The notes below the pieces were generated by a model that did no database searches, was not told the origin of the DNA, and saw nothing but the letters and a program-made list of their open reading frames with translations. The translations under genes and the position numbers were made by a program. 64,000 nt of DNA from the NCBI GenBank assembly GCA_026770025.1, contig JAMXDE010000013.1, positions 682,001-746,000 on the forward strand, read 5' to 3'. Below, one piece after another: positions 39,836 to 50,096 of this stretch. The stretch is from Craspedostauros australis. Its lineage: Eukaryota; Bacillariophyta; Bacillariophyceae; Mastogloiales; Achnanthaceae. Position 1 is the first letter of the stretch, and each line of letters begins with the position of its first letter.

Positions 39836-42800
39836 TTAGGGCTGTATTTGGTGATTCTCGACCATCGTCATGAGTTCCTCCGAAACGGCCTTTAATTCAT
39901 CGCATTCGCGGTTCAGCTTTTCCTTCTCGGCAACCACGGACGCCAGCGTCGATTGGATGCTGCGGCAGGTCGATTTCTCCTTCTCCAATTCCCGGCGCAG
40001 GGCCTCTTCAGCTTGGTGGAGCCTTTCCTCCTCTTCCAGATGCTGCTTCGTCTTGCGTGATACGCTGGCTTCCAATGTGGCAATGGCTGAAGATACAAAC
40101 AAGAAAGCCGTGTGAGAGAACCAGACAATGAATGTAACAGTACATATAGACACAACCACAATATTCCCACAATACTCACCTGCCTTGGCTTGCGCCAATT
40201 GATCCGCCAAATCGAGCTCGCGCACTTGCGATTCCTTGCGCGCATCCGACGCGAGCTTCTCCGCGTTCGCCAGCTGCTGCTCCAGTTCTTGATTCATCGC
40301 AGACGCGTTGTCATACTCCATCTTCAATTTCTTGTACATGGTATTGCGCTCCTCGAATTGGGATTCGGCGCGTTCGATCATCTCATCGCGTGCTTGCTCG
40401 ACGGCGCGATCGCGTTCCACCATCTGCTCTTCGATGCTGCGCTCGTGATGCGTCTGCATCCGCTGAATCTCCTGCTTCTTGGCTTGGATCTCGCCCAGCG
40501 CGTCGCTCAGCTTCGCCTGCACGCCTCCCAGCTCCTCCTCGACGGACACCTGCCGGTCTTTGGCATTCTGCAGCGTGACCTGCACTTCCGCGAGCTGGTT
40601 CCCCAACGCGGAGATGACGGCGTCCTTGTCCGTGATGGATCGTTCCTTCGACCGCATGCGTTCGGAATGCTCGGCCTCCACCAGATCGAGCTGCGCCAGC
40701 ACTTCCTCCATCTCCTTGCTGTGCTCCATGCGCACACCCACGACCTGCTGCTCGTACGCCTTCCTGTCGGCCTCCGTCTGGGCCTGCAGCTCCGCGAGAT
40801 TCTTCGTCAGCACGGAGTCGTCGGCCTGCATGTTGGACAGCTGATTCTCCAGGTTCTGCAGAGCCTGCTCCATCTCCTGCTTGGCCTCATCGCGCGCAGC
40901 CTTGAGGGCCTGGTTGCGATCCGCCTGCACCTGCCGCATCTCCTCCTGCAAGGTTTGCAGTTGGCCCTGCAACCGGGTGCGCTCATCGTTGGACGACGTC
41001 TGCAGGGTTTGCAAGTCGCCTTGGACCTTCTGCAGCTGCTCTCGCGACTGTTGCTGGATGGCGACGATCTCGTCCTTGTGCGCCTTCTGGAGGTCGCCGA
41101 TCGATGCCTGCAGACAGATCTTGACGTGCTCCGACGATTCGATCTTCTCTTGCAGCGCCGTGACCTGCATCTTCCACTGCTCGAGTTCGGCGCCTTGACC
41201 GGTGTAGCTGTTGGTGGATTGTTCGAGGCGCTCCTTCAACGCGTCAATTTCGGCTTGCAACGTCTTGCACTTGTCATCGTGCGAAACGGCTGTTGCCACG
41301 TTGTCCTTCTGGGCCACTTGCAGTTCCTCTTGGATGCGCGTATTGTCGTCGCGCAACTTCGCAACTTGACCTTCGTAATTGGCGAGCTGCGCTTGCAATG
41401 CCTGTTGCTGCTCCTGCTTTTGGCGCTTGAGAGCGTCCAACTGTTGATTGAGCTTTGCTGTCTCCGCGACTTGGTGCTGCATCTCTTGCGCATGCGATGC
41501 CTCCTTGGCCTGGAGGTCTTCCTTGGTCGCCTTGGACTCGGCAATCAAGGCCGTGTGCTGCACTCGCAACGCGTGCAATTCGTCATGAAGCTTCTCGCGT
41601 TCCTCGTTGGATGCCGTTTCGTTGTGGTTGGTGAGTTGGTCGATCTGCGCCTTGAGTGCTGCCACTTCCGTCTGTCCCGCGGTCTTGGCATCGTGAAGTT
41701 CCTGCCGCAACGTGGCGAGTTGGGCATTGGTCTCTTCGGCCGCCGCAAGCTTGCCCTTGGTGTCTTCCAGCTCTAGGATCTTCTTGGCCAAGTCTAGGTT
41801 CTTCTTGAGCGAGGCGCTCTGCTCCTCCTTGAGCCTGTGATGCATGCGCTGGTACTCCTTGTCGGACTCTGCCTTCCATTGCTGACCGTGCTCCTTGAGC
41901 ATTGCCTCGGCCTGGTCCTGCAGGTCCTTGAGCTGATCTTCGTGGGCGGCCTCCATTTCCTGTTGCAGCAGGTGCCTTTCTTCTTCAATTCTGATTTGGA
42001 GCTGTTTCTCCGTGTACAGTGTTTCTGTCGTCGTCGTGGCAGACGTTGGTACTGTGAGATCGTCATCATGCTGCGGCCCTTGCTGCTGCTGCTGCTGCTG
42101 TTGCTGTTGGTTGTCTGGATCATCCTCATCCTGTTGATTGTCTTCATCTTCGTCTGATTCTGCTTCATCTGGATGTTCCAACTCTTGTCCCTCATCTGCC
42201 ATGACGGCCTTCTTGAAGTCCTCGGGAAGGAAGGCATCATCATCATCATCATCATCATCGACTTGTCCGTTCTCACTATCTTCTTCATGATCTTCAAACG
42301 GCGACGTCGTCAGCATCTCCTCCATACCCGGCAACCCATGGAGAGGCTGCGTGGTTCCGTCATAATCGATCGACTTGTCGGGCGTCGGAATGATGAGATT
42401 CGAGTTGTTCATGACAGTGGATGGCGACGCCACATTGCAGGAGTTGGATATATTCTCCTGATCAGTGGTCGAAAAGAGCTGCTTGGGCAGCGGCGACTCC
42501 TTGTGAATGGAGATCTTCATGAGGCTGTCGGTGATGTCTGACGTTGTTGTGGAAACTGTTCGAATTGTGATCTCTTCATCAGGAGACGTGACCATCAACG
42601 GCATGCTATCCATTGCGCTGGCTGCTGCGGATGCGACGGCGCGGACGTCGTGGGTTGGTTGGTTGGGTTCGGTGTTCTGGGTGGTATCGCTGTTGTTGTC
42701 ACTGCTATTGTTGTCACTGTTGTTGTCGTCACTGTTATTGTCGCTGCTATTGTCACTGCCAGTGTCACTGCTATTGTTGTTGTTGTTGCTCACACTAGTA

Positions 42801-43156
42801 CTCACACTAGTACTGACACTAGTGCTCGCGCTGGTACTCCGATTGACCTTATTCTCATCAACGACCGTCTCGCAAGCCACAGTGGGCGAATCGGGAACGG
42901 CCGCCTTGAATGTGGCGCTGCGTCTTGACAGACGACTGATGGCCGCGGCCTTGCTGCTGCCTGTCGTCGGCCCACACGATCCCAGCAACCGCGACAGGAT
43001 GCGCTTGGCCGACGAGCGGTTGCGGGTCGTAGCAGCCACCTTCTTGGAGACGCGGCCTCCGTCCGTCTTCTGCGATGGCGTGGAGAACTCAGGGTTTGGA
43101 CGCTTCGCGGCTGCCAATTTGGGCGTGGATGGCGCAGCGGCGTCGGTCTGCGTCAT
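39836..43156 (-). CDS. Long coiled-coil protein (one 93-nt in-frame intron)
   Basis: Two exons (43156-40180 and 40086-39836) give 1075 residues. The N-terminal 100 residues are basic (KRPNPEF, SAKRILSRLLG). Then come long Ser/Asn/Asp runs, an acidic segment with Asp and Gln tracts, and about 650 residues of nearly continuous heptad coiled coil rich in Q, E, K and L. The plan fits a cytoskeletal, Golgi-tether or chromosome-scaffold protein. Sequence does not decide between them and I name no orthologue. The intron at 40087-40179 has GTGAGT...TTCAG ends. It is a multiple of three with no stop, so unspliced RNA would add 31 mostly hydrophobic residues near the C-terminus. Repeats encode the Ser/Asn region (42690-42840). 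Confidence 0.8.
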   Translation of the reverse strand: MTQTDAAAPSTPKLAAAKRPNPEFSTPSQKTDGGRVSKKVAATTRNRSSAKRILSRLLGSCGPTTGSSKAAAISRLSRRSATFKAAVPDSPTVACETVVDENKVNRSTSASTSVSTSVSTSVSNNNNNSSDTGSDNSSDNNSDDNNSDNNSSDNNSDTTQNTEPNQPTHDVRAVASAAASAMDSMPLMVTSPDEEITIRTVSTTTSDITDSLMKISIHKESPLPKQLFSTTDQENISNSCNVASPSTVMNNSNLIIPTPDKSIDYDGTTQPLHGLPGMEEMLTTSPFEDHEEDSENGQVDDDDDDDDAFLPEDFKKAVMADEGQELEHPDEAESDEDEDNQQDEDDPDNQQQQQQQQQQGPQHDDDLTVPTSATTTTETLYTEKQLQIRIEEERHLLQQEMEAAHEDQLKDLQDQAEAMLKEHGQQWKAESDKEYQRMHHRLKEEQSASLKKNLDLAKKILELEDTKGKLAAAEETNAQLATLRQELHDAKTAGQTEVAALKAQIDQLTNHNETASNEEREKLHDELHALRVQHTALIAESKATKEDLQAKEASHAQEMQHQVAETAKLNQQLDALKRQKQEQQQALQAQLANYEGQVAKLRDDNTRIQEELQVAQKDNVATAVSHDDKCKTLQAEIDALKERLEQSTNSYTGQGAELEQWKMQVTALQEKIESSEHVKICLQASIGDLQKAHKDEIVAIQQQSREQLQKVQGDLQTLQTSSNDERTRLQGQLQTLQEEMRQVQADRNQALKAARDEAKQEMEQALQNLENQLSNMQADDSVLTKNLAELQAQTEADRKAYEQQVVGVRMEHSKEMEEVLAQLDLVEAEHSERMRSKERSITDKDAVISALGNQLAEVQVTLQNAKDRQVSVEEELGGVQAKLSDALGEIQAKKQEIQRMQTHHERSIEEQMVERDRAVEQARDEMIERAESQFEERNTMYKKLKMEYDNASAMNQELEQQLANAEKLASDARKESQVRELDLADQLAQAKAGEYCGNIVVVSICTVTFIVWFSHTAFLFVSSAIATLEASVSRKTKQHLEEEERLHQAEEALRRELEKEKSTCRSIQSTLASVVAEKEKLNRECDELKAVSEELMTMVENHQIQP
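40087..40179 (-). other. Stop-free intron of 93 nt
   Basis: Read on the minus strand it has a G|GTGAGT donor and a TATCTTCAG|CC acceptor. Length is 31 codons exactly and all three-base steps stay open. Splicing joins AQAKA to AIATLEAS and keeps the coiled coil continuous. Retention would insert a membrane-helix-like segment. Confidence 0.85.
42690..42840. repeat. TTGTTGTCACTG-type and ACTAGTACTCAC-type minisatellites
   Basis: Short tandem units that encode the Ser/Asn/Asp and Thr/Ser/Val runs of the coiled-coil protein. The second array has an imperfect 12-bp period (ACTAGTACTCAC and variants). Confidence 0.75.
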
Positions 43157-44064
43157 GGTTCGTCAACGATCGTGTCTCTCTTTGTGTTGTTGTCTCTATC
43201 TGTCTGTCGTGGTGTGATCTGTCCGTTCTTTGCTATTATATTGCAGAGTGACACGGTGGAGTGTAGTATTGTGTTGTAATCAATCATACAGTCTTGCCGC
43301 GGCCAACCACGCAAATCATGTGGGAACCGAGCGTTGTTTGGTGCTGTTCCACGCTACATCAAACCAAACACAACACGGAAGCATGGTCGTTTTGGTGATG
43401 GATTGCGTTTCTTTTGTCGGTTCAATTTTTTGCGTTCGGTAACGTTCTTTCGCATTCGACGTTATTCATCTCTGAATACAATGGTATGTTCAAAATCATT
43501 CAAAAACGATCATGTGGATGGAAGCCAACCGAACAACACACGAATAGTAGTCTAAAAACTACATAGAAAGTTCCATTCTAATCTAGAGAGAGCGTTTGTG
43601 TCTTTTGAGTGGGTGGCATGCGAGAACAACAACGTTCATCGTAGATAGTACAGCACATCGTGGGATTGAGTGAGACATGTATCATACTATCCTATTATAA
43701 CATCATTGCCAACTTCCATTCATTCATCTCATCTACCTATATGGTAGATGCACTTGACACATGCATGGAGCGGTTGTGCGCTTGACTTTGAAGTCCTCCA
43801 CGACTATGTCGTCGTATGGTATTCAACTCTGCGAGTGATGGAGCCTTCCGAATGATTGATGCATCCAGAGCGCGGACAGCTTGAAACAGAAAATACAACA
43901 TACCATACCATACTCAACCCTGCATTACTCCTTGTGAAGATGTAGAACATTTGTGTTGTACCTACTATACGCATATTACTTGACCCTCTCTCTCTACAAC
44001 ATTTCTTGAAACGAAGAGACCCGTAACTTCGTCCCAAACTTCGACCACTACGCCCCCACGTTCC
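43157..44064. other. Spacer upstream of the coiled-coil gene
   Basis: About 900 bases containing the coiled-coil gene's upstream region and the 3' end of the next minus-strand gene. Short frames on the plus strand have no motif. Confidence 0.55.
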
Positions 44065-45987
44065 TCAACGACCCCGATCCCTCCACGAGACGTTTTCGCC
44101 ATCCCCCAGCTCCTCAAAGGCATCGTCCAGTATTCGCGAAAAGTCCCGTCGCAAACGTTGGTGGATGTACCCAAGCTCCGCGTTGCTCGTGCGCGACGTC
44201 ACCATGCCGGGCAGGAGCTTGTTGAAGAAGGACCGGATCTCGGATTGGATGGCGTGCTGGTTGGCGTTGTACTTGCGCCGGTATCGACTGTCATCCTCGT
44301 CGTCATCCTCGTCGTCGGTGCTGCTGATGCTGCCGGCGCTGCTGATGCTCAGACTGGCGCTGCTGATACTGATACTGCGGCTCCCGTCCAAGCTGCGATT
44401 GCGACGGCGGCCTCTCACCCTGTCCACGTCCACATCATTCAGGGCCTCCTCCTCGTGAAGACTGCTCTCCACTTCCGACTCGTCGTCGTCGGACGATGAG
44501 TCCCATGCCACGTGACAATCGGCAAGCAGCTCATGCGTGCGCGACACGACCTCAAATAGGAGATCCGGATTCGTGCGCACAGTCGCATGGCACAGCACGG
44601 CCGCGAGTCCAGAGTAGTCCGTATCGGCCAAGACCTCGTTGGTCGTCTCGATGACATCGGGCCTGGCCTTGTTCGTCCTCGTGATGGGCAAGATGCGCCG
44701 GTCCATCACCTCCTGCACCACGTGTCCCGCGTCGATGTCGAGGTAGTGGATGCACCGATTGTGCTGCACGGCCGTCAGGATGCCCATGCTCATCGCCATC
44801 TTCTCCGCCGCCGTGAAGATGCGTGCGGATCGCAGCCGGTACCCGATCTGCGTCGTGTTGCGGTTGTGCAGCAGCATCACGATGCCGCGCAACCAGTTCA
44901 TCGTGTCGTATTCTCCATTGACGAAGATGCGCTGCAGCGTCGTGGATGCAGAGGCCGCCTTGAGGATGGGATTCCAATCCATGCCGGCATCTCCGTGTTC
45001 CAACGACAGCGCCTTCAATTGTCCCATGCCAAGGATGGCCTGCGCCAACAACGCGCTGTCCATATTCGCGACGTTGCGCAACGCCAGGGTCTGGATGCTC
45101 GATGCATGGCGCTGCGTCGCGGCTCCCCAGAACTGCCGGCCGCCATCTGGAAAGGAGCACTCGGTCAGCGACACGTTCATGATCGTGGACAGCCAGTTGC
45201 ACGTTGCGACGCCCGTGATTTGGCAGTGCCGCACGCGCAGCGTCTCGACCTGCACCGCCGCGTTGGCCAGCAGCGGCAGCAGAATCGTCGCCTCCACCTG
45301 CAGCGGCTTTTGTCCGAACGGCGCGGGCAGCAGGCTGATGAGGCCCTTGAGCGTGGAGATGGTCTGTCGCACGAAGGTGCGGCGGTCGAGCTCCTGGTCG
45401 TTGACGAAGTACAGCAGGACGTTGTCGAACTGCAGGAACTTCTTGAACGCATCGTGCTGGATCTGGTGCTGGCTCAACCACGCCGTTCCGATCTGAATGT
45501 GGGTGAACTTCTGCACGAGCAGCTGCAACGTGGTCCAGTTGTAGCCCGACGCCACGAGCCGCCCCCAATCCCTGCCGTGGATGTCCAGGTTCCTCGACTT
45601 GAGGTTGGAGTAGATGTGGGAATACCGCTCCGGGTACAGAAACGAAACGTTGTAGCCTGTCGCCGGCAGCTCCTGCATGTCGAGGATCCGCTCCAAAGAC
45701 CGGAATCGCCGCTCGTCGTCGTCGTCGTCGTCCAAGTCTCTGCTGCGGATGCTGCCGGTCATGCTGCCTGAGATGCTGCCGCTATGGACCAAGTCTGTCC
45801 CGAACGTGCGACGCAGACCCGTGGGGGTGGTGGGCTTCCTCGCGTTTGTGTTGACCTGAGTCATGGTGTGGGTGGTCACCACCCTCTTATTATCCACCAA
45901 GGAAACTGTCGTGATCGTCCCATCCATCGCGATGGAGGAGCTGGTAGGCTTCACTCTGCTGTGCGTGCCTCTCAGTGCGATGACCAT
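44065..45987 (-). CDS. RNI/leucine-rich-repeat-like protein of unknown function
   Basis: The protein has 640 residues. A Ser/Thr-rich N-terminus and an Asp run (about residue 85-92) precede an ordered domain of about 400 residues with irregular repeats of the form L-x-x-L-x-L-x-x-x-x-x (VETLRVRHCQITGV, SIQTLALRNVANMD, LKALSLEHGDAGM). These resemble ribonuclease-inhibitor-like leucine-rich repeats, a large family in diatoms. The C-terminal 130 residues are acidic and Ser-rich (DSSSDDDESEVESS, SSTDDEDDDEDD) followed by a helical tail. No signal or membrane segment is seen. It is probably a protein-interaction scaffold; partners are unknown. Met1 is accepted, although the Met at residue 21 (MDGTITTVSL) is also possible. 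Confidence 0.7.
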   Translation of the reverse strand: MVIALRGTHSRVKPTSSSIAMDGTITTVSLVDNKRVVTTHTMTQVNTNARKPTTPTGLRRTFGTDLVHSGSISGSMTGSIRSRDLDDDDDDERRFRSLERILDMQELPATGYNVSFLYPERYSHIYSNLKSRNLDIHGRDWGRLVASGYNWTTLQLLVQKFTHIQIGTAWLSQHQIQHDAFKKFLQFDNVLLYFVNDQELDRRTFVRQTISTLKGLISLLPAPFGQKPLQVEATILLPLLANAAVQVETLRVRHCQITGVATCNWLSTIMNVSLTECSFPDGGRQFWGAATQRHASSIQTLALRNVANMDSALLAQAILGMGQLKALSLEHGDAGMDWNPILKAASASTTLQRIFVNGEYDTMNWLRGIVMLLHNRNTTQIGYRLRSARIFTAAEKMAMSMGILTAVQHNRCIHYLDIDAGHVVQEVMDRRILPITRTNKARPDVIETTNEVLADTDYSGLAAVLCHATVRTNPDLLFEVVSRTHELLADCHVAWDSSSDDDESEVESSLHEEEALNDVDVDRVRGRRRNRSLDGSRSISISSASLSISSAGSISSTDDEDDDEDDSRYRRKYNANQHAIQSEIRSFFNKLLPGMVTSRTSNAELGYIHQRLRRDFSRILDDAFEELGDGENVSWRDRGR

Positions 45988-46996
45988 GTCGCCGCCGAAT
46001 GCTCAAATCAAGCTCTTGTGCGCAACGAGCGAAGGGCAGTATGGCAGTAATGAAATGTCGGCAGCTCTGCTCCAGAGGTAGTGTGAATGGGGTCAATGAT
46101 ATTGATGATATTAATGATGTTGATGCGGTAGCTATGGTACTATCGGTGGTACGAGTGTAGCATTTGTATGTGTGTGGTATGCGTTTGGTTCGATTGGTAT
46201 GACATCACTCTCTCGGTTCCTCTCTCCGCCTTTCCTCTTCTGTGCTGCGCTGCCGCTCTGCTCAGGTGCGTGCCACGCTCTTGGTTTCAGCGCTATCTGC
46301 TCCACTCGCGGTGATCGTGAACCCAGGTGGCCTTTGGTGCCTTGCCTGAGCAGACTGAGCCGGTTGCGCGCTCTCCTTTCTGCTGTTTGGCATCACAAAA
46401 CGTGTTGCCCAACATCTCGCAAACAAGATCGCACTCAAGATGGACACGATGGTGCGTCCGGGGTTGTGGATGTCACAAACGTTGGGCAATTTATTAGTCC
46501 TCGGCGCACACGCAAGTGATCGCGGCGCGTGGGCATTCTGAGCGGACTTGTTGTGCTCATGTTTTGTTTGGGTGACTTTCTGTTCGTTCACGATCCACCA
46601 TTAACGCATCATTGTCGACAGCCTTGTTGCGTCACTGAACTGCCTTAAACACAGAAATTGAAGAATGACAACAGTTCTCCTTTCGTCCAATGATGTCATG
46701 CAGCCGATGCTGCGCGCAGAGGTTGTCGTGACTGCGAACCATCACGACACCGTTCTGCCGGAGGCCAAGCCAGGCACAAAAGATCCAGCGTTCAACCCCC
46801 TTCGCCGCGTTGGGTGTCATCATCATCACCAGTCTCCCCATTCCCTCTCTCACTTTCTTGTGCATCTCCGGAGCCGCTGCGTGGAAATGAAAGCAAGGAT
46901 GTGGCCAAATCGAAAAGTGACGACGCTGAAGAATGATCGCACTCTGTGGAGAGCGAGAGCTTTCCTATGGATGTGGCATCAACTTGTTGACGAAAA
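45988..46996. other. Spacer left of the inverted-repeat element
   Basis: About 1 kb including the upstream region of the RNI-like gene. Small frames (for example 46172-46519 and 46665-47033, plus) have no motif, and the second runs into the element. I see nothing definite. Confidence 0.5.
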
Positions 46997-46998
46997 TA

Positions 46999-47232
46999 TC
47001 CGTAAGGAAAATTTTGTGTGGGCGTTTTCGTAAATGTCCTGAGGAGGACATTTATCGCTTCTTGTCGATGTTTTCCCCACAACTGTCCTGAGGAGGACAG
47101 ATAATTTATCTGTCCTCCTCAGGACATTTAATTTTGGCGTTTGACTGGCTGGAACACGTATCCACGACACAAATTATGAGTGTCGCGACAATTCATCGCG
47201 TTGTTGGCTGGCGCCATCTGCTTCGTTCTTTT
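46999..47232 (+). repeat. Left terminal inverted repeat
   Basis: Starts TCCGTAAGG and pairs with 50097-50330. It contains three TGTCCT-N4-AGGACA motifs (47035-47050, 47084-47099, 47111-47126). The last two are arranged head to head around GATAATTTATC, so 47084-47126 is one near-perfect 43-bp palindrome. Confidence 0.88.
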
Positions 47233-47636
47233 CTGTGCGCTTGTTCTGGGTGTTAGCGCACCTCCACTTGCATCGTGGTACTTGCTTGTTCTAGTTTTGT
47301 GTCCTGCGTCAACAAAATCATGCTAATGTGTGTCTGCTGTCCGACAAGCTTGGCTACGTCTATTTTACAGTCTTTTCTTAGCGGATGCGTTTGCGTTTGT
47401 GTTTAACTTGTCTTCCACTGCAACTACGTTCTACCCCATTTGCAATTCTTTCTTTCATTCCAGTTTCCGCCGCATCTCTTCATTATAATGCCAATGCAGA
47501 TTGCTAATGTATCTCTCTCTCTCTCTCTCTCTCTTTCGAGGTGGCTGTTTTGTTCAGACCTTTTCTTGTTGATTGTTGCAGCTGCTTCATCCGTTCTTTC
47601 ATCTTTGTCTTCGTCATTGCTGTTATCATGCTTGTC

Positions 47637-48185
47637 TCACTCTATGTTCGTAAACAATTCGGTGGACTCCGTCCTCGTGACTCGGGGAGGATCTCCATCA
47701 TGGCCGCTGTGGTATTCCCTGTCACCGCAATCTGAATCTTGTTGGGAGACAGTGATTATGGAATCGCTGTCACTTCCGTTTCTGTTTCGGTTGCAACTGC
47801 CACTGCCACTGCCATCGTGGTTGTCGTTGCCATCGCGGTGGCTGTTGATGTTGCCATTGCTATTGCCGCTGACAGTGCCATTGCTGGTGTGGTAGTTTTG
47901 GAACATGAGGTCCGCAAGAGACCTCATATCAGCAGAGAGCCTATCTTGGGTGTAGCGCAACTGAGAAGTCTCTCGCTCCACGCTGTCACAATCCTCCTCC
48001 CAGCGGTGGCATGTATCGCGCATTTTCTGTTGCTGATTCAACATGTGCTGGATGAATTGGCTGTTGTTGCTGTTGTTGTTATTGTCATTGCTACTGTCCC
48101 TGTCCTTGCTGCCATTTCTGTTGCCGTTGCCATTGCCGCTATTGTGGATGTGTGCGCTTGCCTCCACAGCTGGTACTGAACGGGG
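47637..48185 (-). CDS. Asn/Ser-rich coiled-coil frame inside the TIR element (likely 3' exon)
   Basis: A different frame from the one upstream. It encodes an Asn/Gly/Ser-rich stretch, then a clear helix, FIQHMLNQQQKMRDTCHRW..., with SVERETSQLRYTQDRLSADMRSLADLM in coiled-coil pattern, then a second low-complexity tail. The coiled coil is unlikely to arise by chance. It could be the last exon of the gene described at 48139-49638, or a separate short protein. The exact start is not determined: open sequence continues to 48260. Confidence 0.4.
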   Translation of the reverse strand, partial: PRSVPAVEASAHIHNSGNGNGNRNGSKDRDSSNDNNNNSNNSQFIQHMLNQQQKMRDTCHRWEEDCDSVERETSQLRYTQDRLSADMRSLADLMFQNYHTSNGTVSGNSNGNINSHRDGNDNHDGSGSGSCNRNRNGSDSDSIITVSQQDSDCGDREYHSGHDGDPPRVTRTESTELFTNIE

Positions 48186-49638
48186 GAAGCAGACCACACC
48201 ACCATGATTGAATGAAGTCCGGCTTGGGTGGGAGCAGGAGGCATTGCCACATGCAGCCAATCTGCGAGCTTGTTTCGATTTTGTTTAGCCTGTTGAGGAG
48301 GCTTGCAGTGTTCTGTATCTTCTGTTCCATACTCACGCGTGGCTTCTTCTCAGGCTTCATTGTGGTGGATGACATGCAGAAAGATGAGGCATTCTCTTCA
48401 CTTCCTGCTGCCTTTTGTTTGCGCGCGGCTTTGCCAGCCTATTTCTTTGATATTGCAGGGCGCAGGGCGAGCATGTGGGACCTTTGCTTGCTGGTGATGC
48501 TATTGCGTCCTTGAATTCTTTGCTCCAAGGTGACACAATCCTTGGCGTAGTCCTTGCGCTCCTGTATCAGGGTGGTGAGCTCATCGAGCCACTGCTTCAT
48601 ATTCTCCGTCATGCCGCTGCAGCAAGGGGTGCGCTTCAGGAGTGTTTTGGTAAGCTCCAGGAAGTTTTTGAATTGGTTGGCCAATGTGGACTCTTGTGGC
48701 ATATTCAGCAACACCATGGAGTTCTGCTGGTGTAGTTCGTTGCAGATGAGTGTCCATGCTGTGCCAATGAGTGGTATCCATGGCTTGTTTGGAAGCCTGG
48801 TCATCACATTCATGGGGATTCTGTTGCATGGTTGCAGTATGTGCAGCCAAGGCAAGCAGTCCACCTTTCCCTTCAGTTTGTAGTACATTGGAGAGAAACG
48901 CTATATGGTCTTGCCAACAGTGGTGGTGGGATCAGGCCATGAAGTGGGCTGATTACTGTTGCTACCGACCCTCACAATTGTGAAGACTGAGGTAGGAGGA
49001 GCTGGCGGCTTCTTGCAATGGCATGCCCTCTTGTTGTTCGTCTGGTCCGTAGATGGCGGCGTTGTACAGGGTAAGCCATCAGTGATAGACATGGTGCGGG
49101 ATTCGTTGTTGTTGCATTCCGTGTAGGCAACACCTGCGTCCTGAGGAGACTGCACCAACGTGAATACATTGGGACACCATGTGATGGTTGGTGGCTGCTT
49201 CACGTCGTCGGCATAGGAAGGTGGTTGTATCGTGCAAGTGGATGGTGCGGGAGACTGCGCTGCAGTCCCATCAGGATGGTCACTTTTGTTGTTGAGGCGA
49301 GGGGTGGAGAGATAATCGAAAGGATGGGATGGATCAATGATGGAAGAATGTGGCTTGTTGTTGATTTGGCAAGAAGATGTACAGTGGGGTGGGGTATGGA
49401 TGAATTGGCTGTTGTAGGTGGGTGTGGATCAGAGGAAAGCATAAACGTAGAGTGGTGTGGATGAAGCGGATGATGCAGAGGAAGCATGTGATGCAATGTA
49501 ATCCCATGACATGGATGTGTTGCGGTGGTTCTCCTTGACGTCGTGGTTTGAAATGGAATGCAAATGAGATAGCCCAGCGACAAGCATGGAGCAATGAAGA
49601 CGACAAGAACAATAAAACAACGCAGAATAAAGTACCAT
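48139..49638 (-). pseudogene. Interrupted frame inside the TIR element, possible DNA-binding protein
   Basis: One minus-strand frame of 500 codons crosses the element with only three in-frame stops (about 49434, 48903 and 48439). The parts look protein-like: a Thr/Pro/Asn-rich region, a short KRACHCKK cluster, then a helical block, LANQFKNFLELTKTLLKRTP...MKQWLDELTTLIQERKDY, and a basic stretch, KPEKKPRVS. The middle block recalls Myb/SANT-like proteins by pattern only. The stops could mark decay, or could lie within introns I cannot place with confidence. A GTGAGT donor-like site follows KKPR. I would not call it a transposase. Confidence 0.4.
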
Positions 49639-50096
49639 GATTGGCTAATGTTCGGTTAACGCATGGAGCTGCTAGTTTGCCGGAACTGTGCAAGCTTAGA
49701 ACATATCAGCTTGGAGCGCACGAACTTAAATCTATTCGGCTTGCGCCAAGGGAGAAGCTCGGATGCCGCCCCTCGGAAGGTGTGGCTATCGGGCTGTGGC
49801 TTCCTTGCAGGCTTCCTTGTGAAGGGCTGAGCGGAGTGCGAGAGTCCTCTATCGCAACAACGAGAAATCAACCAAGCTTTTTAAAAATGGACACACAGTT
49901 ACATGGCTCCGTTGATGAAAGAGGAAACATAACCAGGACACACAAGTTCCAGAACACAAGTAGAGATCCCCCCAACACCCATAAGTGACGCAACTGAAAG
50001 CAGATGTTGTAGAACATTATAGAATATAATAATATATAATAGAATAATATTCTGGAATACTATTGAACAGATTGGCGTGTGGATGTGCAGATGGCA

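Noticed and set aside
40112-41776. 554-codon plus-strand frame opposite the coiled-coil gene
   Set aside because: Leu/Arg/His-rich shadow of Gln/Glu/Lys codons; no independent evidence.
47035-47126. CRISPR-like spaced repeats in the left inverted repeat
   Set aside because: The motifs are irregularly spaced palindromes inside transposon ends, mirrored at the other end, in a eukaryotic genome.
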